Of a stretch of 64,000 nucleotides of DNA, positions 21,434 to 34,354 are shown one piece after another. Each line of letters starts with the position of its first letter. The first letter of the stretch is position 1. A model generated the notes under the pieces. That model ran no database searches and was not told where the DNA came from. It saw nothing but the letters and a program-made list of their open reading frames with translations. Location: positions 5,482,441-5,546,440 of the forward strand of contig BCKC01000001.1 in assembly GCA_001600455.1 (NCBI GenBank), in the 5' to 3' direction. This DNA is from Endocalyx cinctus (taxonomy: Eukaryota > Ascomycota > Sordariomycetes > Amphisphaeriales > Apiosporaceae). Position numbers and translations under genes: made by a program.

Positions 21434-22281
21434 CTACTCCTGCACAACGCCCATCCCCTTCAACACGCCCCTATAAACCTCCGCCTCCTTCTCCATCTCC
21501 TGCATAGTCCTAGCCAACCTCGAATCGTCCTCGATCCTCGGGAACGCGCCTCCCGGCGTCGGCCTCGCCGCCTCGTTCCCGGTCCGCCGATCCCACAAAG
21601 CGCCCCCGACGTTCCCTTCCTCGGCCGCCATCAGCTCGTAAATCGCGTCTCCGGCGGTGTCCGGATCTTTACCCGTCACGCCTTTCACCCTCGGTATCAC
21701 GTGCACGTGTAGATGGGGCACCGTCTGGCCGGCCTCGACGCCGTCTTGGATGGCGACGTTGAAGGATCCGCCTTTTTCTATTTCCGATAATTCTTTTTGA
21801 TGTTGCTGATTTTCGGAAGATTCGTCGTCGGTTTGATGAATCCTAGGACCCTTGACGATTTTTTCCGTCGTTGAGACCATCATCGGCGGTTCCTTCGTCT
21901 TTGCTGATGATGACGGTAGGGCAAAATAATACTTCGCTAACATCCTCTGCACCGTCTGCACGGCGCCGAATAAATCCGTCACCTCGGCCGACGAGAGTTC
22001 CGTCAGTCGTCGGTGCGGCGAACGAGAACAAACCAACACGTGACCCGGTAGTAGAGGTTTCAGGTTCACGAGAGCGAAGGAGTGTGGGGTTGTGAGGAAG
22101 ACCTTTTTTGAAAAGTTTGTTAGTGTGTATATCTTGGTAAATGCATTCTTCGTGTGATTATTCTCGTTGATTCTTTATGAGATTCTCAAACACATATATA
22201 TCTATATGGTCATACCTGAGAAGTAACTTCAAAAGGTCCGAAATGTATCGGCCCCGAGGGTGTCGAGGAGAAATTCGACAT
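21434..22281 (-). CDS. FHIT-type HIT hydrolase (diadenosine polyphosphate hydrolase)
   Basis: Two exons (22216-22281 and 21434-22102; GTATGA...AAG, phase 0) encode 244 residues. The N-terminus reads IHFGPFEVTSQVFLTTPHSF, then ALVNLKPLLPGHVLV, both typical of the FHIT branch. The catalytic HIT triad is HLHVHV at residues 152-157, with GQTVPHLHVHVIPR intact. FHIT enzymes cleave Ap3A/Ap4A type dinucleotides, releasing AMP, and have been linked to stress signalling. A low-complexity Gln/Glu/Ser-rich insert (about residues 85-132) separates the N-terminal strand-helix part from the catalytic strand and is longer than in yeast Hnt2. No targeting signal is evident. Confidence 0.92.
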
Positions 22282-22985
22282 GGTTCGTCTAAAGCAAGTG
22301 AAATTTTGATTTCTTCTCAGGAATAGTATGGCACCTCTTCTTATCATAATGATTTATGAGAATATCTCGTGGGAATATAGATAAGTATTATATATGAGCA
22401 GTTAAATAGATACCCAGTAGCAATTGAGTACAATGATACAAGCAGTTTTAGCTCACGTAAGTCTCAGTTCTCAGCTAGGAAGAGTATCCATGTCATGACG
22501 TACCAGCATACCTTATTTGGCACTAAAGAATTAGAAGTTGACAAAACAAAATAACCCCTGTCAGATTATCCAGTATATTGCTCTTAAGGGGTTTATTCTT
22601 TAATACAGATTATCAACTTCACGCATTTACTATATCGAGAAACTCAGACAGTCAGATTATCATTTAATACTTTTTCTATTTTTTTTATCTGGTTTTTTCT
22701 ATGTTTCTTCTGTTTTTTTTTTGTTCTCTTTTTTTCTCTCGCAAGTTTTCAAGTATTTTCGTAGTGAAGATTCGAATATTGTACAAGTTCCCCTATGCAT
22801 CGGTAGCTGCAGGGAAGAAACCATGTATTGGACATGCTTTCACTATTATCACTTTTGTTTTTCTCCTGCCCCTAAACTCCCTGAATACGCCAAAGGATAT
22901 CAAAAATTGCCCCCCTTTTTTCAATAGAACTAGAGAGGAGACAGTAGATAATTAGTACCTTGACACCATCATTATCATTTATCCA
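22282..22985. other. Intergenic, no gene seen
   Basis: AT-rich and T-rich (runs near 22678-22740), between the promoter of the HIT gene and the 3' end of the first zinc-cluster regulator. Open frames of 68-84 codons near 22701-22955 have no recognisable features. Confidence 0.5.
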
Positions 22986-25461
22986 TCATAGCCCTCCAGG
23001 CTGGAACCATTTATTCGTTATCATAGTACCAAACAATTCTTGCTGAATTTCTTCGGGGAACTGTTCCATAAAGGGGTCGTACGTATCCATCATACCCAAG
23101 CTGGCCGCGCCACCGTTCGTCTGGTAGCTCATAGTTACATCCTCGCTCAGAGAAAGGTCCGAGGGGTCAAAATTTATACCCCCAAAACCGTTCAGAGCCA
23201 TGGGTTGTGCTGTCGCCATTGTAGATGATGGCAGGGTCGTAGCTAGATTATTTAATTGATTGTTTTGTTTTTGTTGTTGCATTTGTCGTTGTGGTTGTTG
23301 TGGTATATTCATCGCCGATGCAAGTACGCTCGGTGAACTCTGCTGCTGTTCTCGCTCCCTTTTCTGCATCTCCCGCACATACTGAGCCTTAGCCATGAGC
23401 CGCTTGATGGGACGCTGCAGATCACTCTTCTTAGCACTTTCTTTCATCAGCGCCTGCTCGTGCAGGAACTTAGACGTCTCCCAGGCGCGGTCGCACTGGA
23501 CCGAAGGGGGACGGGCGCAGATCTCCGAGAGCACGAACGCGATCGTGTGCCACTGGATGTACGTCTTGGAGTGCCACCAGAACCGAGTGCATTCCTTATC
23601 CTTCAGGGTCTGAGCCGAGAGTTCGTGGAGCTCAATAGCCCGTTCGAAGACACGATTCCTCAGGGAGGGGAAACACGTCGTCGTCGTGTTGTTCGGGTCG
23701 ATGTTAGGGTTATCTTTCATCTCGAGGTAGACGAACGGGAGGTGCACCGTGATCCAGCACCGGTGCACGATGATCCGGCAGACCCTGTCGACCATGGATT
23801 GGGCCGGGCGCGAGCGGTCGCAGTAGACGAGGTAGCGCTCTTTGACCGACTGCTCGAACTCGTCGATCAGGCTGGCGCGAGCCGCCAGGGAGGCGTGACG
23901 ATCCTCCACCGTCGCCGTTCGGATCGGCGCATTGTACAGCTTCCACCCGACCCGGAGCGCGTCGCAGCGGAGCAGATTAAACGTGTTGACGGTGAACTCC
24001 TCGCGCTCAGGCGGCGTGACCGTCATCTCGGGCGTGAGGTCCGTGTCGTGCACGTTCAGCGGCGTCCGCGTGTCGAATCTGGCCCCATGCTGCACGATCG
24101 GCTCGCAGCCGTTGTACTCGGACGCTCGGTGGTCCAGCACGCAGATGTACCACCATATGCGTCTGCGGACCTCCGTCTCGAGCGGCCTCAGCCCGAATGC
24201 GGTCCCGTCCCGGTGCAGGCCCATGGCTTGGGCGACGTGGTAGATGACGGCGATCAGGGACCCCGTCGTCCGCGACTCGTCCTCGTACCGCACGGCCGAG
24301 ATGAATAGGGACGCGGCTTGCAGCACGAGGAGGCTCTGCGTGCTCAGCAAATCGGCCTTAGCCAGCGCCTGCTCGACGGCGAAGCGGAAATTCTCCGAGG
24401 CCTTCACCCAAGGGATACCTAGCACGTTCATGCACTCATCATCGGACATGCTGATGATGGCCGAGTAGTAAATCGAGAAAAGTAGGGCTTCGGTGTTCTT
24501 GTCAACCGTGTCCAGGGACCCTACCGCGTCCCAATACATTCGCGTCGTCGTCGGCATATGGAATATGGGCACGACGGGGACCACATTCTCAGTAAATATC
24601 CTCAGTAAGCTCACCGACTGAGGAAGGGGCGGGTGGAAATGCTTGAGGGAATGCGCAATCGAGCGGAATCCCATTAAAGCCGCATTTGTTCCCAACGTTG
24701 AGGGCGACGAGGGTGAGGACATGTCATTAATCGGTACATAGGTTTCATCATCATCCGAAGGTGGCTCCTTTATAAAGTCCCGCAATTCCTCGATCTAGTA
24801 AATAAATATTAGATGGATCCATCATAGTAAGTACTCGGATGACGTGACGTGGTAGATGAATAATACTTTAGTAATGGGGAGAAGAAAGGGGGAAAATAAA
24901 TAAATAAATACCTACTTTGTTACCCAAACTCGCGAGTAAAACATTGCTGACATAATAACTATTCGTATCGTCAATCATTAATCTCCCGACCTGCTCGCTG
25001 AGCGTAGATTCGGGACTAGAACGATCTCGGGAAGAAGAAACCGCCCTGATCGAACGTTCGCCACCGGCCGTTTCCTCATTAGGGCTTACGGCCGTATGAT
25101 CGTCTAGCTTAACGTCGTCCTCGATGGAAGGTACGGCCATTTCCGTGCCCTGGTTCTGCGTCTGCTGCGTGGTCTGGAGGCGTTTGAGGATCCCCTCCAA
25201 CCGTGCTAGCCTGTTATCTAGGACCTGCGTATCCAACGGTCTTCGGGGTTTTTTGGCAGCCCTGCCAGGACCGGGCGGGTAAACGCACCGCGAACCGGCC
25301 TTTGAGCAGTTGGAACAAGGGTGTTGACGGTCGCATTTTACTTTCCTGGATCTACAAGTAACACAAGAACGAATATGGGCGTACGGTGCCACCGTCGTGA
25401 CTTCGGTGGTAGCAGGTATGGGTACAGATGTTTTTGCGGTTGAGTTCGGATGTGGATCCAT
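22986..25461 (-). CDS. Zn(II)2Cys6 transcription factor with fungal_trans domain
   Basis: Two exons (24916-25461 and 22986-24794; donor GTAGGT, acceptor TAG, phase 0) encode 784 residues. The zinc cluster has cysteines 33, 36, 43, 49, 52 and 59 (CVTCRSRKVKCDRQHPC...) with a basic linker and a leucine-rich helix DNRLARLEGILKRLQ for dimerisation. The junction reads SLGNK-IEELRDF. The middle is the fungal-specific regulator domain, including YHVAQAMGLHRDG and RRRIWWYICVLDHRASE. The C-terminus is Gln/Asn-rich, probably an activation region. Such factors bind CGG-containing repeats in the nucleus; targets are unknown. It lies just downstream of another zinc-cluster gene on the same strand. Confidence 0.9.
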
Positions 25462-26215
25462 CTTACCGACCTAATTACCGTTACTGGGACATAAAACTCA
25501 TTTCCCGGGGAGACTATGAAACTTATTTACTTGGCTTTAAGAGACGAATGAAATGAATAATAGAACGAGGATACTAAAGACGTGGCTGAAAGGGACGTCA
25601 TCAGAGGTAAAAATGTTTTCTTCGAGGAATTTGCATAATCACATTAGAACTAAATAAAATCCGCCATTACAAGTTGAACCGCATAAGGTTATGCGATTCC
25701 GACCCCGAGATCCACTTACCCCGATCAAGCCCGATGACATAAATAGCGTCTACCCTGCCTGTCTGCCTAGGTTAGTACCTATAATTTAATCAACAAGGCA
25801 GTAAATGTCAGAATGTGTATAATCACCTTAACTAATACACAAGTCAAACTTATTCAATATAAAATGGACGTTAAGTATTGTTTAAAAAACTTTTAGATTA
25901 TATGCTATCGGGAGTGTCTATCTCAATGGAGTGGGTATACAATGGTATCATAATTTGCTAACCTAGGCCTTAAGAGCCTGGCTGCTTGGACATGCCCTTC
26001 CCCTTTTCCTTTTCCTTTTCCTTTTCCTTTTCCTTTTCCTTTTCCTTTTCCTTTTCCTTTTCCTTTTCCTTTCCTGATAGTCGCTACCACATATAATTCA
26101 AACGCGTACTCGTTGCCTCAACCAGTATATAACGCCATACGTAAATTCGTAAAAGGTCTCACCCTATAAAAAAATATTTACCATTTTTATGAGATTCAGT
26201 CCTCAATAAAAATAA
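25462..26215. other. Intergenic between two regulator genes
   Basis: Holds the promoter of the first regulator and the 3' end of the second, and the CCTTTT hexanucleotide array annotated separately. No gene seen. Confidence 0.55.
26002..26075. repeat. (CCTTTT)n hexanucleotide array
   Basis: About twelve near-perfect CCTTTT units in a row, all pyrimidine on the plus strand and all purine on the other. It lies 0.54 kb upstream of one regulator's start codon and 0.14 kb beyond the stop of the other. Copy number is likely to vary between strains; a triplex- or nucleosome-disfavouring effect is possible but unproven. Confidence 0.92.
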
Positions 26216-29200
26216 CTAATGATGGTTACCGCTACCATTTGCTCTTAGTAGATCAAACATGGCTTGTTCATCGGAACTATCATATGTCTGATTGCTGTAC
26301 CCGGGCATATTATTAGAAGATCTATGCCTACCAAACGAACCAGCCGCAGCAGCGGTTGAAGATGGGCTGTCATAATTGGTGTTCCTATTACTGTTATAAC
26401 TGGCCTGGTTCGGATTGGCCCCCGATGAATAACCATACCAACTTTGTTGTGATTGCTGGCTTGTATTTACCTGCTGGGATGAGTAAGAGCCATATGCCTG
26501 CGATTGTGGCTGATTATAAGGAGCATTCTGAACCGGTGTTCTCGTGCCGCTAGTTCGTGTACCGTACCGATGAGAGGGGTTTGGAGTTGGAGCAGAAGAG
26601 TATTGGCTCGTATTCTGGTTTTGGGCTCTGCGAGTTTGTGAATTCGACCATTGACTAGAATTTAGATTACCGTTATTACTGAACCCAGCAGTACCGTTCA
26701 ACGCTTGACTCTGACCATCTATAGTTCCGCTACTTCGATTGTAGTCGTACGTGGCGCTTGAAGGGTACGAGTTTGGTTCCGTGGTAGTCGGAGTTTGCTG
26801 ATATGAACTAGGCTCGTACGGGATACGGGATGAGGCTTGTTCGTTGCTTAGAGTAGGAGTATATTGGTTACTATTTGAATTGACATAACGATTATAATTG
26901 TAATTGGGGTTTGAACTCGATACCGAGCTGTTCGTGTAAGTTGCGCTAGACGTAGGTTGAGGGGTATTTGCCTGTGCTGTTGGTTGCTGAGTTTGTGCCG
27001 GAGGACGAGATGGGTTTGCAACGGGTGTACTAGTCTGCGATCTTTGCGCTTGCCGAGACACGCGAGCGGAACTTTGATAAGGAGACCTCGTCATTGGAGA
27101 TGACTGATTCGAGGCTTGTTGAAGCTCTACTTGGGGTAAAACAGCGGCTTGGTTCATGCCATCCTCAGTTTGACGACTGTTATTGGCTGCCGATTTACGC
27201 GATCGAGTTTGTTTCTTAGTTTGTTGCTGAGTCGCTGTCGGCGAAGTAGCGGCCTTCGATTGAGCTATCACCGGCGAAGTATTCCATTGTGCAGTATGTC
27301 TTGGTATCGATGGGACAGGCACAGGTGTCTCTTTAATTTGTTTATTTGGTAAACTTTTTCTGACAGACGTCGGTGAGTCTCGAGCTTTTTGGGTTGGTTT
27401 GACTGATTTAGGAGACTGGACAAGTGTAGATGAACTAGTCTGGACAGAATCTTCGGTGGACGGAAAATTAAGACCGGGTGGTGCTTGAGAATTGTTATGT
27501 TGCTGCGGCTGAGAGACCGCGGCATGAGGCGTGAAGGATGTCTCGGGAGGGTTATGAGTCACCGATGTTCTTGGGAAGGTTAGCCCACTTGGATGAGTCT
27601 GGTAATAATCCGGGGGTGAGTTTGGTTGAGCCGGAACCGGGTGATTCTCAAATGATGCAGAAAGGATATTCGGATCAGGGAAAAATTCCTCGTTATCGGG
27701 GTCCGATGCTGGTGGTGCTGGCGGTGCTGGAGATTCTGATGGCGCTGTTGGCTGGACTTCGTCCGTGGCCGAATATGGCTCAGCGCCGTCTAAAACGGTG
27801 CCTGGATTTTCTTGTTCATCCTCTCTTGCAGGTTTTCCGGATCTTCTGCGAGGTATCGGTGGCAAATATACGCAGTTCAATCCCATATTTTGGCAAATAG
27901 AGCATGCCGGATGTTCCTTGGTACACTGTATCATATGAGCATAGAGTAATCAAAGGGATACGATTGTAAGATGGTCTAATACGGGCAAACGAACCTTTTC
28001 TTTGCGACTTTTACAATTCTGGCAGGCTCCTCGGGTCTTTCGACCCTTAACCGTTAACGCAGAAGCCGTAGTCCCTATCGTGCCTGTTTTCCCTACTGGA
28101 ACCACTGCGCCATCTCCAATAGAGATTTCAGCAGCAACGCCACTGGATTCCTTCCTGGTACGCTTCTTCTTCGAAGGTGTTTCATCAGGTCTAGGAGCAG
28201 CTACTGCGCTGGTGCTTGGCGTACCATCTGTAGGATGTGCTTCCACAGGTGTCGAAGCTGACGACGCAGCCTGGTCCTTATCATCAGGATGTACGATCCT
28301 CAATCTCTCTGCGCCGTACTTAGCGAGCATATCGAGTGAAGCAGACTGTAAGTTCGGAGCTTGATTTGCGAAGATATTGAACTGCTCCGAGGATAATGTT
28401 GCTGGATCGATTTCTCTGCTATTGAGAAGATCAATGGCAGTGAGTCGTCTGCGCTCAGCCTCAGCTGGATGAACGTTCAATAAGGAAGTGATATGAGAAG
28501 GATCTTTCTGGCTTGGTTCATTTGTCAGGGTCTGAGATTGAGCATCCGCATCACCGCTGACCATTGACGCCTCTGGAGCATTGTTCTTCTTTCTCTTTTT
28601 ACGATTACTATCCTCTCCTTCAGCCGGGGGTGGCCGCTTCGCTTTCGGCGTTCGATGCGAGATTTCATTGACGGGATGCGCTGGTGGAAGTGTGGGAGCA
28701 AGTCGATCTACCAGTTCGTTGACGGTCTTATGTAGCGGGGTATGATCATACTTGACAAGAATTCCTCGGCTGGATTTTGAGAAGGCAATAGTGACCGCTC
28801 CACGACAATCAAACGCAGGACGAGCTGTTGCCAAAATACACACACATTAGACATAAATTTATCTTCCATATTGCGTTGCAACTTACCAAGATTGATTGGA
28901 TCTAAGCCCCCGTTCCCGCTATAGCTTCCGATGACCGGCCTCTGATCGTTCTTGCCATTTGCGTGGTTCCATGCTTGAAGTGAGTCTTTGCATACATAAA
29001 TAAACGTCCAGCCCTGTATTCCCCTAGAAACCTTTCGGACGTTCCATGAACTATTATCTACAGCGCCTATCAAGGCGACTATTTGCTTTGCGACAGCACT
29101 TTGGAGAATCGGGTTATCGGCAGGTTGATCTTGAATGGTCTCTGAAGCAGTAACTATGCGAGATAAGGTAGGGTCCTGCTGCTGAGAGGGATCGATAGTA

Positions 29201-29391
29201 TTGTTTGCGGTATTCTCCGAACCGCCTGTCAGGTCAAATTTGGTATTGTGTCGAAATTCGAAGGTAGAGGAGGCATGCTCGGCACGAGTATCAGAAGCTT
29301 TCGAGGTGATGAGATTGTGCAAATGACCTTGTAATTCCTGTACCGAGCTGCAAGCGATTCTGGACTGCTGAACATCCAGTAAGGTATCCAT
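26216..29391 (-). CDS. Zn(II)2Cys6 regulator with WRKY/GCM1-like N-terminal module and Q/N-rich tail
   Basis: Three exons (28887-29391, 27995-28824, 26216-27925) encode 1,014 residues; donors are GTAAGT and the unusual GTTCGT. The zinc cluster sits in the middle, not at the N-terminus: cysteines 436, 439, 446, 453, 456, 463 (GACQNCKSRKEKC...), preceded by basic KKKRTRK and followed by PRRRSGKP. Residues about 117-200 form a separate module, WTFIYVCKDSLQAWNH and FDCRGAVTIAFSK...YDHTPLH, with Cys134, Cys175, His196 and His200 arranged like the metal ligands of the WRKY/GCM1 fold; that assignment is inference. From about 480 to the end the chain is Gln/Asn/Ser/Tyr/Pro-rich low complexity, prion-like. 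It is probably a nuclear regulator; targets unknown. Confidence 0.85.
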
Positions 29392-30241
29392 CGCGACGAT
29401 GTTTTGACTAATTATTTTTCATCATCGGAGATATTCAGCGTTGCTCGTTGCTAATCTTGTTGGCTTAAGACCGCGTTTACGTGATGCCGTTACTTTTGGT
29501 AGTAGGGTCGGTCTTTGCAGTAATGCTCACGCGCAAAGTGCCAAAGTGGAACTAGGTACAATAGCATCGGGTGGGGATGAAAATGTGGTACTGTATCAAG
29601 CTCGACTAGGTACCTACCTTAGCTACCTACCTAGGTAGGTACCTAGGTACTTAAGTAGGTATATACCTACAGCAGCATAGCACGTAAATAGCATTTATTA
29701 TCAGATTAAATAGCGGCTACACGTCGGCCTATAGGTGATTAGTACAAAATTTAACCAGACACACTATTAATTAATTGAATACGGAGTACAACAACAGCAA
29801 CAACAATTGACCGTATAATTAAGCATCTATCAATTAATTAGGTAGCTTACAGTGGATTTCAATTCATTCAGGAGGTTATAATATAGCACGGATCCTAGTT
29901 ACTTATACATGATTTCCTCAGACTACAACCACCTGCTATTATTATTATTATTATTACATTTTACTGATTGGACTTTTCTCTAGTTCTTCATACTAAACTG
30001 GGATCGACCTCAAGCAACGTAGGGTAACCCTTAAGAATTAGGTAGGCAGCCGGATAGGCAGATGCTCAACTAAATGAGAAGATGGAAAGGATCGGAAACT
30101 CGGTTGCTCTATTCTCTCCTTCTTGCTTCGAAACCGCTGAAACTTGGTTATTAAATTCCAAGATAGTCCGATCTTGACTTTCCAACAACCTTTGTCATTG
30201 AGAAGCCATTCAGTAATGGTACATACTATTATCACATGTAA
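29392..30241. other. Intergenic with palindromic TACCT/AGGTA words
   Basis: Promoter side of the WRKY/GCM-like regulator and 3' side of Ku70. Contains the TACCTAGGTA cluster annotated separately, the word TACGGAGTA near 29781, and a short ATT repeat at about 29937-29957. No gene seen. Confidence 0.55.
29604..29670. repeat. Palindromic TACCTAGGTA cluster
   Basis: Overlapping copies of TACCT, CTACC and their complements AGGTA and GGTAG, including CTACCTAGGTAGGTACC, giving several self-complementary stretches that could form hairpins. It lies 210-280 bases upstream of the regulator start codon at 29391. Similar words recur at 34800-34870, 43378-43432 and 54510-54525. Confidence 0.75.
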
Positions 30242-32319
30242 TCATACATTATCGTCGGCCCACTGCTCCAACCTCTCCACTAGATCCCTCTTCAACCCTT
30301 TCGTCTCGAGGCCACGATCACCCATGATTTTCTTTATCTCTGCCACTGTCAGCTTCGAAAGAGTGTTATTCTTTATTTTCGCCTTCAGTTCTGCGTTATT
30401 TAAACTGCTATTGCTACCGGCAGCAGCTGCACTGGCAAGCCTACCAGACGCCGGTGTTCTTGTCTTTTTAGATGGGCGATCATCCCCGTCATCGTCGCCA
30501 TCTTCGAGTTCTCGCTTCAGGGATTTGTCTTCTCTGACTTTATCCAAAGTCTTGTCGGCCACAGCTGACCAATCCTGGATATATCCGCCACATCGATTGT
30601 GAATAGCTGCATATTTAGGTAAAGTCGCATCCTTTGGCTTTTTATCTGGAATCTCTTCATCTAGTGCGAGGGCTTGCAGGATAATATAATGCCATTGGAG
30701 GGACGGGTTAGGGTACTTGGTGGGATTGTACATAGCATTGGGTAATTGTAATAGTCGCACAATCTTGTTCATCGCATCAGTCAGCTCATCGGTGGTCTTG
30801 ATTACGGTGCCTTTCGGAGGCACATCGCGTAAATCATCGGCAAAGGGGATCGGATAGAGCCACAAGCCAGCAGGTACTATAGATGCGCCTGACTTCTCGT
30901 CGGATGAAGATTTCGACGGGATTATTGCGACTAATTGCGGTTTACCGTTACGGCGGGCTATGTGCCAAGCAACTGCAACCTTGTTTGATTTCAACAGCTT
31001 CTGCCATAAGCCCGCGAAGACTCGAGTGGATCCAACGTAGCCATCTTCGCTCGGAAAGATATATATGGACTTGTTGATCGATGCCCAAAACTTGAGCAGG
31101 GATCTGTCCTTGAAGCCGATGATTCGGATAGTGGCATCGCCGAACTGTTTGATCGATTTCTGCTCTTCTTCGCTGAAATAGACGAAGTCTCCGCCAAATT
31201 TATATGCCTTTTTTATTTCGCTCTTCTCCAAAGTCCTAGCACTATCTTCGGCAAGACGAGCAGTCTGGCTCACGGCGATCTGTGCCCTTTCACCGTCGAG
31301 CCAAACATAACAGCTCCGGGCCGGTACTTGCTTATGAACAATGTTATATCCTTTGACCGAAATTGTCATGCCTGGTCCAAGTTCCAGACCCATATTACTG
31401 AAATATGCTCGTTTTGGAGTCTGGCGGGAGTTGATGTTGGATACTAGGGAGCTAAGCAGAGTTAATCCATTACCAGATTTTGATATCGTGACTCTCCCAG
31501 GATGAGTTTCGTCTGCGATTGGATCACGGTATATAATATTCTTTGGATTTTTAGTAAACAAGTTTAAGAAAAGGACAGCACTAAACTTACGTCGTAGAAG
31601 TTGTTGAAATTGAATTCTTCATTAGCACGAGTGACTGGAAATAGCTCAAGCATGACACCAATATCATACAAGTCTTTGGCACGCCAATTCGCAGTCTCTT
31701 TCATTTTCTTATCGCCCGGATTCGGGTCATCGTTGTCAGTGATAATGAAGAGTCGTCTTGAGCCGAAGTTGGGGGCTTTGGTGGTGAAGATATAATTTGC
31801 CAGGAAGAGCATGTTGGACATATTCATGCTTTTCTTAGAAGGAGATAGTATTTCATCTGCAACTTCGTCATCCTCGACAAGATCTCTCAATGCCTTCACG
31901 TCCTCAGCGGCAGGTACATCCAGGTCCATATAAACATAACAATGAGGATACTGGAGGTTCTGTTCATCCTTATACTTGGTCTTCTCGGTACCAAAAAGTA
32001 TTATACCCATCATGTCCTTGGGATTTGAGATGATTCGCTGTTGCATCACTTGGTAGGCGCATTTTAACGCAGATTTTACCGCGGAATCCTTGTCGGCCTT
32101 CTTGTCATCAGAAGGAGGCGGAGGTTCCAGCATAGACTTGCTGACTTGAATGGCAAAGATAAGAGCATCTTTCTGGTCTTTGTATTCCTGGAACATAAGT
32201 CAGTAAATATATATTTGAGTATAAATTCGATAGTTTCGCCGAATACGAACATGTTCGCCAATTTCATCTTCTTCCTCTTCCTCTTCACCCCTCCGCTCCC
32301 AGTCACCCCGATCTCCCAT
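30242..32319 (-). CDS. KU70: Ku70, DNA double-strand-break repair protein
   Basis: Three exons (32251-32319, 31591-32187, 30242-31540) encode 654 residues. The acidic N-terminus ([12 protein letters not shown]) leads into the von Willebrand-like domain [22 protein letters not shown] and [12 protein letters not shown]. The beta-barrel core with [11 protein letters not shown] and [16 protein letters not shown] follows, and the last 45 residues form a SAP DNA-binding motif ([19 protein letters not shown]). Ku70 pairs with Ku80, binds broken DNA ends and starts non-homologous end joining; it also acts at telomeres. The first intron uses the non-consensus donor GTTCGT. The gene is divergent from ferrochelatase with about 680 bases between the start codons. 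Confidence 0.95.
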
Positions 32320-32997
32320 GATCAAGTTTTGATATGTGATTTAATCTGCGTATTCCGAATCATATAACTTTTATAATTCAATTCAGATCGCGAAAAGACA
32401 AAGAATTAATGACCAAATAAATACAGGAAGAAGTTATGTTGTCTTATATATAGTGTACGACGTTAGTGTAAGCCAACATTTAGGCAGCTGTCGCGCTTCT
32501 GGTATGCTCTAGCAGCTAGCTACACTGTGACCCGTCAAGTGAGTCGCGAAATCATGTGATCAAACTCATTGGCTAGGTCCACTAGGTCCACTCCATCATC
32601 TTGAATGGATCCAATGGATCTACCTACGCATAAAGTAGCTTCTGCATAATTTGCTCAAGTACTCTTTATTCAATTCATAATTTATAGCTGTAATAAGTTA
32701 TGAAACCCCCACACATGATTACATTCATTGCATAGAGCTGTTTTACATTGACATTTCGACAATTGAAAGCTGTCCATTGGCCCAATTGACAATTGGCTCC
32801 GCTTGATTCGATCTGGCCAAAATAAAATGTTGTCATCGATCGACTGTATTTTTAAAAAATGCATAAAGAATATATCGGATGATCGGGAGCTGTTGAAGAG
32901 ATGTTCTCATTCATATTTTCCGTAAATTTTTGACTTTGCTTTAACTTTAGCTCTATTTAAATAGAAAAAGAAGAGAGGTGCTCTCCTTGTCATTGAT
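32320..32997. promoter_or_regulatory. Shared divergent promoter of Ku70 and ferrochelatase
   Basis: 678 bases between two start codons that face away from each other. Contains a tandem CTAGGTCCA near 32574-32592 and a closely spaced pair of GGATC words near 32606-32622. No binding site is assigned. Confidence 0.55.

Positions 32998-34354
<1,357 letters not shown>

Noticed and set aside
23460..24308. 282-codon plus-strand frame opposite the first zinc-cluster regulator
   Set aside because: Antisense to the conserved fungal_trans domain, rich in Arg and Asp from reversed codons; no motif.
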